A DNA stretch of 64,000 nucleotides from JBFGCT01 sp963825565 (GTDB lineage: Bacteria > Actinomycetota > Acidimicrobiia > Acidimicrobiales > Ilumatobacteraceae). The notes beneath the pieces are model-generated. The model worked only from the letters and a program-made list of their open reading frames with translations. It made no database searches and was not told the origin of the DNA. Position numbers and translations under genes: made by a program. Below are positions 58,640 through 64,000 of this stretch, piece after piece. The DNA lies in NCBI GenBank assembly GCA_963825565.1, contig CAWGTW010000010.1, positions 124,001 to 188,000 on the forward strand. The letters are read 5' to 3'. Position 1 is the first letter of the stretch. Every line of letters begins with the position of its first letter.

Positions 58640-59548
58640 TCAGGGAGAGGCGTCAGCGGCGAACGGATCGGCCATCGCCGCGGCGCACGCGTCCGGGTGG
58701 TCCGCCACCCATTGCCGCACCTCGTCGGCCGGGCTCGGCTGCTCGTCACGGCGCCAGGCGTCGAGGTAGGGGTACGGCCAGATCACGCCGCGCCGGACCG
58801 ACCACTCAGGACCCGGACACGGCGGCGAGATCGAGAAGTGGACGTGGCAGGCCGACGCCCGACCGGTGTCGCCCATCGCCCCCAGGTACTGGCCGGCGAG
58901 CACCCGGTCACCGACGGCGAGCGGCTCGACGATCGATTCGAAGTGCGCCAGGTAGTACCGCACCCCGTCGTCGCCGAGGATCGCCACCGATCGCCCGCCG
59001 CGCGTCGCCGGGTTGTCGATGACCGGGTCGTAGCCGTCGACCCGCCGGACCTCGAGGATCGTCCCGTCGACCGGTGCGACGAGGTCGGCTCCACAGCCGA
59101 CGAAGATGTCGGTCGCCGGATACGACGAGTGGGTGTCGCCCCAACCGGCCCGGTCGACCTCGGCGACCGGCACGCGGTAGCGGGGCGTCGGGACCGTGGT
59201 GGTCGTCGGCTCCACCGGTGCCACCGCGGCGACCACCGACGTCGTCGATCCGGGTCCGGTCGTCACCGGCGGGACCGTGGTCGTCATCGGTCTTGGGGCC
59301 GTCGTCGGTGGGGCCGTCGTCGGCGGAGCGGTGGTCGCCTGCGTCGAAGACGGCGGCACCTCGGTTCCCGCGCGATCCGCCGCCGACGTCGACGACAGCG
59401 CAGTGACCGTGGGGCCGACCGCAGTCGTTGCCGTTGCGGACCCGGTGTCCGACCCGGCGCATCCGGCGGCGAGCGCGGCCGCGCACACCATCGCACACCC
59501 GGTCGCACACACGGTCGCACGGACGGTCGCGCGGCCCCCGCTCATCAT
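58640..59548 (-). CDS. M23-type peptidase lipoprotein
   Basis: 302 residues. Signal with lipobox LAAGC near residues 27-31, then a long Thr/Pro/Val linker, then a LytM-type domain (THSSYPATDIFVGCGADLVAPVDG, ACHVHFSIS with the H-x-H zinc pair). The first zinc ligand region is less canonical than in the two Tat-exported M23 genes. ATGA overlap with yqeC places it in the molybdenum-hydroxylase operon, an unexpected partner. Confidence 0.82.
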   Translation of the reverse strand: MMSGGRATVRATVCATGCAMVCAAALAAGCAGSDTGSATATTAVGPTVTALSSTSAADRAGTEVPPSSTQATTAPPTTAPPTTAPRPMTTTVPPVTTGPGSTTSVVAAVAPVEPTTTTVPTPRYRVPVAEVDRAGWGDTHSSYPATDIFVGCGADLVAPVDGTILEVRRVDGYDPVIDNPATRGGRSVAILGDDGVRYYLAHFESIVEPLAVGDRVLAGQYLGAMGDTGRASACHVHFSISPPCPGPEWSVRRGVIWPYPYLDAWRRDEQPSPADEVRQWVADHPDACAAAMADPFAADASP

Positions 59549-60285
59549 GGCGGCGCGGTGGGAAGCGGGGCGGCGATTCGATCGTTCCGGGCGACGGAGA
59601 CGACCGGGGTCTCGCCGCCGACCGCCTCGACCAGCTCGTCGACCAGGTGGCGCGACGCGGGGCCGACGTTGCCGACGACGATCGCGAAGCGGGCGGCGGG
59701 TGGTCGACCCTTGCGCAGACCGCGATCGCTGAGCAGCACCGTCGACAGGCGTTCGGGGGTCAGGCGCTCGTAGGGCGAGCAGCCGGCCAGCGCGGCGATC
59801 CGCAGCGGTCGGTGACACTGGTCGGCGATCACCCGACCGAGGGCGTCGGCGCCGACGCAGGCGACGAGCACGGTGGTGCACTGCGGTACGACCGGCTCGA
59901 AGGGTCCCGGCGCGGTGCAGGGACGCCGCCGCGCCCCGTCGGCCTCGACGACGACGTGGTCGGCGAGCTCGAACCACCGGTCACACGAAGTGGGGTCGAC
60001 GCCGCGCGCCTTGTCCCCGGCGCCCGACCTCCAGACCAGGACCGAGCGGTGCGCCGTGAGCGCGTCGGCCAGCTCGCCGTCGGCCGGGTCGAAGCGCACG
60101 TCGTAGCCGCCGGTGTCGCTGCGGTGCATCTTGGTGGTCGTCGTCAGCACGACCGTGCCCCGGAGCTGCCGCCCGAGCGCGAACAGCGCGGTCGTCTTGC
60201 CGCCACCGCCGACCAGGGAGACCAGCTCATGGTCGCCGAGCCGCAGCGCCTCCGACAACCGCTCGATCGCTACCGGTTCGGCCAT
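59545..60285 (-). CDS. yqeC: Selenium-dependent molybdenum hydroxylase accessory protein YqeC
   Basis: 246 residues. P-loop VSLVGGGGKTTALFALG, TTTTKMH, and VVEADGARRRPCTAP are the YqeC blocks. It is a predicted NTPase needed, with YqeB and SelD, for loading labile selenium into some molybdenum hydroxylases. ATG at 60285 overlaps yqeB by 16 bp. Confidence 0.88.
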   Translation of the reverse strand: MAEPVAIERLSEALRLGDHELVSLVGGGGKTTALFALGRQLRGTVVLTTTTKMHRSDTGGYDVRFDPADGELADALTAHRSVLVWRSGAGDKARGVDPTSCDRWFELADHVVVEADGARRRPCTAPGPFEPVVPQCTTVLVACVGADALGRVIADQCHRPLRIAALAGCSPYERLTPERLSTVLLSDRGLRKGRPPAARFAIVVGNVGPASRHLVDELVEAVGGETPVVSVARNDRIAAPLPTAPP

Positions 60286-61097
60286 CCGTGCCTCGCGCGG
60301 GCGAGGACCGCCTCGACCACCCCACCGCCGATCGCCAGCGCCTTGTCGGAGATCTCGTGGCACGCGGAGCGATCGCCTCGCGGGTCGATGTCGCCGATCT
60401 TCAGCCCGACCGCGACCGGGACCCGCTCGTCGATCAGCCCGCGCACCACGCCAGCGAACGGGGCGGCGATCACCGTCGTGCCAGTCGTGCCGAGTGCCTG
60501 CCCCGCCTCGACCTGGTCACCGATCGCCACCGCCCAGGTGACGGCGCCCGCGGACGGCGCGCGCAGCACGCGCTCGGCCGCGCGGCCGCCGACCTCCCCG
60601 GGGGTCCCGGTGTCCGGCGCAGCGGCGCCCGACCAGCGGACGCGCCCGAGATGGTGCCCGCGCTGCGTCTCGACCACCGCGTCGCAGTCGACCCCGGCGG
60701 TAAAGCCCGGACCCAGCCCGATCACGAGCGGTGCGTCGTCGATCGTCGTGTCGATGTTGCGCTTGGCGAGGCGGGCGTCGATCACGACGTCGGCGCCGAG
60801 CGACGGCAGCCCGGGCGACACGACGACGCCGACCACGCCGTCGAGCGCGAGCGCCGCGGCCGCCTGCGGATCCGGCGCCAGCGCGGCGCGCATCCCCTCG
60901 ACCTCGACCTCGCCGGCCGTGACCGCGGATGACACCGCCACCGTGCGCCGGATCGTCAGGGGAGCGGCCAGCTCGCAGGCGACGACCGGCCAGCCGGCCT
61001 GCGTCAGCCGCCAGGCGACGCCGGTGGCGAGGTCCCCGCCGCCGCGCAGCACGCACAGGCTCGGTGCCTCGACGGCGGGTCTCGCTGCGCCGCTCAC
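60270..61097 (-). CDS. yqeB: Selenium-dependent molybdenum hydroxylase accessory protein YqeB
   Basis: 275 residues from the GTG at 61097, which overlaps the xdhC stop (GTGA). VLRGGGDLATGVAWRLTQAGWPVVACEL, VVVSPGLPSLGADVVIDARLAKRN and IGLGPGFTAGVDCDAVVETQRGHHLGRV match the EF2563/YqeB family. The C-terminal third (APSAGAVTWAVAIGDQVEAGQ) resembles a lipoyl/biotinyl-like beta fold. Function as for YqeC; biochemistry is not established. Confidence 0.88.
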   Translation of the reverse strand: MSGAARPAVEAPSLCVLRGGGDLATGVAWRLTQAGWPVVACELAAPLTIRRTVAVSSAVTAGEVEVEGMRAALAPDPQAAAALALDGVVGVVVSPGLPSLGADVVIDARLAKRNIDTTIDDAPLVIGLGPGFTAGVDCDAVVETQRGHHLGRVRWSGAAAPDTGTPGEVGGRAAERVLRAPSAGAVTWAVAIGDQVEAGQALGTTGTTVIAAPFAGVVRGLIDERVPVAVGLKIGDIDPRGDRSACHEISDKALAIGGGVVEAVLARARHGWPNR

Positions 61098-61885
61098 CCG
61101 GTGTCCGACCCCTGGCGCCGCAACTCGACCAGCTGGCTCATGATCGACAGGGCGATCTCGGCCGGCGTCTCCGCGGCGATGTCGTGACCGACCGGCGAGG
61201 CGACGCGGTCGAGCAGCTCGTCGGGCACGCCCGCCGCTGCCAGTCGGGTCCTGGTCGTCGCCCACCGGCGGGCACTGCCCATCACGCCGATCGACCGCGC
61301 CGGTGACGCGAGCACGGCCGGGAGGACCTCGACGTCGACCGCGACGTTGCGGGTGAGGAGCACGACGTCGGTGCGTTCGCCGATTCCCGCCTTGGCGACC
61401 GACGCACCGAGCGGACCGTCGAGCACGACATCGGCGTCGGCGAGCCGCCCGGGATCGGCCACCTCGGCGCGGTCGTCGATCGCGGTGACCCGGTACCCGA
61501 GCCAGTGGGCGAGCTCGACGACCGCGGCCCCGACGTGGCCACAGCCGATCACGACGAGATGTGGTTCGGGCATGAAGGCCTCCAGTCGAACGGCGACCGA
61601 TCCCCCGCACACGCCGGGGTCGCCGCGACCCGGGTCGACGAGATCGAACTCGAGGTCGGCGGACCTCCCGGTGCGGATCGCCTCAGCCGCAGCTGCCCGC
61701 ACCCGTTCCTCCATCTCGCCGCCGCCGATCGTGCCGAGCTGGCGACCGTCGGCGTGGACGAGCATCTTCGCACCGGCTCGGCGCGGCACCGACCGGTGCG
61801 TGCCGACGACGGTGGCCAGCGCCGCCGGCCGGCCCTGGTCGAGCGCGTCGAGCAGTTCCCGGACGATCGCCCGATCGGTCGTCAC
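61094..61885 (-). CDS. xdhC: XdhC-family molybdenum cofactor insertion chaperone
   Basis: 263 residues. N-terminal ALATVVGTHRSVPRRAGAKMLV and IGGGEMEERV, then a Rossmann domain LVVIGCGHVGAAVVELA. XdhC binds sulfurated molybdenum cofactor and inserts it into xanthine-dehydrogenase-type enzymes. GTG start, 70 bp downstream of the hydroxylase large subunit. Confidence 0.92.
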   Translation of the reverse strand: MTTDRAIVRELLDALDQGRPAALATVVGTHRSVPRRAGAKMLVHADGRQLGTIGGGEMEERVRAAAAEAIRTGRSADLEFDLVDPGRGDPGVCGGSVAVRLEAFMPEPHLVVIGCGHVGAAVVELAHWLGYRVTAIDDRAEVADPGRLADADVVLDGPLGASVAKAGIGERTDVVLLTRNVAVDVEVLPAVLASPARSIGVMGSARRWATTRTRLAAAGVPDELLDRVASPVGHDIAAETPAEIALSIMSQLVELRRQGSDTG

Positions 61886-61955
61886 CCCCGGCTCCCCTCG
61901 AGTGCACGTACGGGTGTCGGATCCGGCCGAACGGCGCCGGCCATCGACCCGCGCA

Positions 61956-64000
61956 TCATCGGCCGGTGGACCCCAGCGCCGTCCAGACCCGTTCCGGGGT
62001 GAACGGCAGATCGTTGATCGCGACGCCGGTGGCGTTGAGGATCGCGTTGCGGATCGCCGGCGCGACCCCGTCCTTGGGGATCTCGGCGACCGCCTTCGCG
62101 CCGAACGGCCCGGAGTCCTCCATCGTCTGCACGAGGAACACCTCGGTGTCGGGCATCTCGTCGGCGCGGTAGATCTTGTACGGGCCGAGCCGGTCGTTGA
62201 GCATTCGACCCTCCGCGTCGTAGGCGAACTCCTCGCAGTGGGCGTAGCCGAGCGCCTGGACCATGCCGCCCTCGACCTGGCCGGACGCGGTGATCGGGTT
62301 GATCGCCACGCCGCAGTCGACCGCCATCGTCATCTTGATCACCTCGACCTGTCCGGTGTCGACGTCGACCTCGATCTCGACGAACTGCGCCGCGAACGGT
62401 GGCGGGCACTCGGGCGACACGAACGAGGCCGTGCCCATGATCTGCTCCTGGTCCTCCCAGTGGAGCGTGTGCAGCGCCAGCTCCTCGAGCGAGACCGAGC
62501 TGCCGTCGGGCGCCCAGCAGCGCTTGTCGTGCAGCTCGATCGTGCACGGCTCGTCGACCCCGAGCATCTCGGCGGCGCGCTCCTTGATCCGCTTGCGCGC
62601 CGCCTCGGCGGCGAGCATCGCCGCGGTGCCGGAGATGTAGGTGGTCGAGGAGGCGTAGGCGCCGGTGTCGAACGGCGTCATGTCGGTGTCGGAGGAATAC
62701 ACGATGATGTCGTCCAGCGCGACGCCCAGCACCTCGGCGGCGATCTGGCCGAGGACCGTGTCGGCGCCGGTGCCGAGGTCGGTCGCCCCGACCAACATGT
62801 TGAACGAGCCGTCGTCGTTGAGCTTGATGCTGCACCCGCCCATGTCGAGGAACGGGATCGCCGTGCCGTGCATGCAGAACGCGAAGCCGAGCCCGCGCCG
62901 GATGTGCGGCCGGTCGGCCGGCTCTCGCCACGCCGGGTCGAGGCGGCGGTGCCAACCGATCGAGCGCTGGCCCTGGGCGACGCACTCCTCGATGCCCGAC
63001 GACATCACCCGCGGGTACTCGTCGAGCTCGAGGTTGTCGTCGGTCGCCCGCTCGCCGATGTGCGGGGCGATGTTCAGCTCGTCGCCGAGCTTGACCCAGT
63101 TCTGGCGCTTGAACTCGAGCGGGTCGCGGCCGAGCGCGCGGGCGATGTCCTCCATGTGCGCCTCGAGTGCGTACTCGGCCTGTGGCGCCCCATAGCCGCG
63201 GTACGCACCCGGCACGGGGATGTTGGTGTAGACGACGTCGCAGTCGAAGCGCTTGTTGGGCGCGTTGTACGAGGTCAGGCCGCGCAGCCCGCTGACCGCC
63301 TGCACCGTGTAGCCGTGCGTGCCGTAGGCACCGGTGTTGCCGACGAGTCGCAGGTGCTGGGCGACGAGGTTCCCGTCGTCGTCGACGCCGGAGCGGAACG
63401 TGAGCGTCTGCGGGTGGCGGGTGCGGCTCGCCCAGAACTCCTCCTCCCGGGTCAATTCGAGGCGGACGGGGCGGCGGGTGGCGATCGCCAGGTGGGCGAC
63501 GATGTCCTCGATGAGCATCTCCTGCTTCGCGCCGAACCCACCGCCGATCCGCGGCTTGATCACCCGGATGTCCTTGACCTCCATCCCGATCAGGGGGGCG
63601 AGCATCCGCCGGGTGTGGAACGGCACCTGGGTGGCCGTGCGTACGACCATCCGCTCGTCGCTGTCGAGCCAGGCGATCGAGATGTGGGGCTCGATCGGCA
63701 CCTGCTGCACCTGGTGCACGCGGAACGTCCCCTCGAACACGTGGGCCGCCTCGGAGAGCGCTCGTTCGACGTCACCGCGCTCGGCCGCGAAGTGATGGAC
63801 GATGTTGCGGTCGCGGTCGTGGATGCCGTCGGTGTCGTCCTCGTCGTGGATGACCGGCGCCCCGGGCGCGATCGCCTCGAGCTCGTCGAACACGGCGGGG
63901 AGCACCTCGTAGGTCACGGCGAGCAGCCGGAGCGCCTCCTCGGCGATCTCGATCGACTCGGCGGCGACGGCGGCGACGCGATCGCCGACGTGACGCACCT
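61956..64000 (-). CDS. Molybdenum hydroxylase large subunit (xanthine dehydrogenase/CO dehydrogenase family), N-terminus cut off
   Basis: At least 680 residues; the start lies beyond 64000. GGGFGAKQEM, GAYRGYGAPQAE and SSTTYISGTAAMLAAEAA are molybdopterin-binding blocks, and GPFGAKAVAEIPKDGVAPAI holds the catalytic glutamate (E in VAEIP). The family hydroxylates purines, aldehydes or N-heterocycles. CoxL-type AYRCSFR is absent, so a CO dehydrogenase is unlikely. The small and FAD subunits would be upstream, outside the window. The YqeB/YqeC neighbours suggest selenium may occupy the sulfido position. Confidence 0.9.
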   Translation of the reverse strand, partial: VRHVGDRVAAVAAESIEIAEEALRLLAVTYEVLPAVFDELEAIAPGAPVIHDEDDTDGIHDRDRNIVHHFAAERGDVERALSEAAHVFEGTFRVHQVQQVPIEPHISIAWLDSDERMVVRTATQVPFHTRRMLAPLIGMEVKDIRVIKPRIGGGFGAKQEMLIEDIVAHLAIATRRPVRLELTREEEFWASRTRHPQTLTFRSGVDDDGNLVAQHLRLVGNTGAYGTHGYTVQAVSGLRGLTSYNAPNKRFDCDVVYTNIPVPGAYRGYGAPQAEYALEAHMEDIARALGRDPLEFKRQNWVKLGDELNIAPHIGERATDDNLELDEYPRVMSSGIEECVAQGQRSIGWHRRLDPAWREPADRPHIRRGLGFAFCMHGTAIPFLDMGGCSIKLNDDGSFNMLVGATDLGTGADTVLGQIAAEVLGVALDDIIVYSSDTDMTPFDTGAYASSTTYISGTAAMLAAEAARKRIKERAAEMLGVDEPCTIELHDKRCWAPDGSSVSLEELALHTLHWEDQEQIMGTASFVSPECPPPFAAQFVEIEVDVDTGQVEVIKMTMAVDCGVAINPITASGQVEGGMVQALGYAHCEEFAYDAEGRMLNDRLGPYKIYRADEMPDTEVFLVQTMEDSGPFGAKAVAEIPKDGVAPAIRNAILNATGVAINDLPFTPERVWTALGSTGR

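Noticed and set aside
1..64000. CRISPR arrays, insertion sequences, prophage genes, integrases, rRNA
   Set aside because: No spaced direct repeats, transposase or integrase motifs, or rRNA-like stretches were seen. The tRNA genes show no adjacent integrase or duplicated 3' end.

Overview
The window is high-GC, densely coded DNA that reads as an actinobacterial chromosome. Supporting markers are a mycothiol glycosyltransferase (mshA), a SigR/RsrA-type sigma factor and zinc anti-sigma pair, an RsiG/AmfC-type c-di-GMP anti-sigma homologue, rex directly before hemA, many GTG starts, and frequent TANNNT boxes 6-10 nt before start codons (leaderless transcription). Gene content resembles the Acidimicrobiia (Ilumatobacter-like marine lineages), but that placement is an inference from gene content alone. 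No CRISPR array, prophage, insertion sequence or rRNA was seen.

Layout. 1-10.8 kb: the 3' end of an RND/MMPL exporter, a deaminase, a dioxygenase/dehydrogenase pair, membrane and secreted proteins of unknown role, a condensation-fold acyltransferase and a large LuxR-type ATPase regulator. 11.0-11.3 kb: three minus-strand tRNA genes (Glu, Asp, Phe) with strong hairpins between them. 11.4-20.2 kb: plsY, a DegV protein, a CrtZ-like hydroxylase, two alpha/beta hydrolases (one without its nucleophile), a LysM lipoprotein, ethylmalonyl-CoA mutase, aat and a 3-hydroxyacyl-CoA dehydrogenase with a palindromic operator. 20.4-26.4 kb: a complete mnhABCDEFG Na+/H+ antiporter operon whose mnhA carries a frameshift.

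26.4-34.9 kb: a membrane cyclophilin, a MoaD/ThiS-like sulfur carrier overlapping an RsiG-like gene, mshA with its usual YbjN neighbour, proC, a SAM hydrolase and an acyl-CoA ligase. 35-45 kb: the haem cluster rex-hemA-hemCD(fusion) ... hemB-hemL, interrupted by a secreted beta-propeller/Ig protein and an inverted membrane Ig protein. 45.7-49.3 kb: a four-gene minus operon (epimerase, PlsC-like, hydrolase, flavin oxidoreductase) joined by 1-nt stop/start overlaps. 49.3-50.8 kb: two Tat-exported M23 peptidases. 50.8-57 kb: a phosphatase-like protein lacking its cysteine, a frameshifted tilS, rsrA-sigR, a MarR regulator sharing a divergent promoter with a hydrolase, a DUF457 protein and a second ECF sigma factor. 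57.3-64 kb: an aminotransferase, then a minus operon for a molybdenum hydroxylase (large subunit, XdhC, YqeB, YqeC) ending in a third M23 protein.

Functional themes. Redox sensing and thiol homeostasis are represented by rex, sigR/rsrA and mshA. Tetrapyrrole synthesis is complete from glutamyl-tRNA to uroporphyrinogen III. Acyl-CoA metabolism (ecm, hbd-like gene, acyl-CoA ligase) and cell-wall hydrolases recur. Two conserved genes (mnhA, tilS) each have a single-base frameshift, which suggests sequence error or recent decay.
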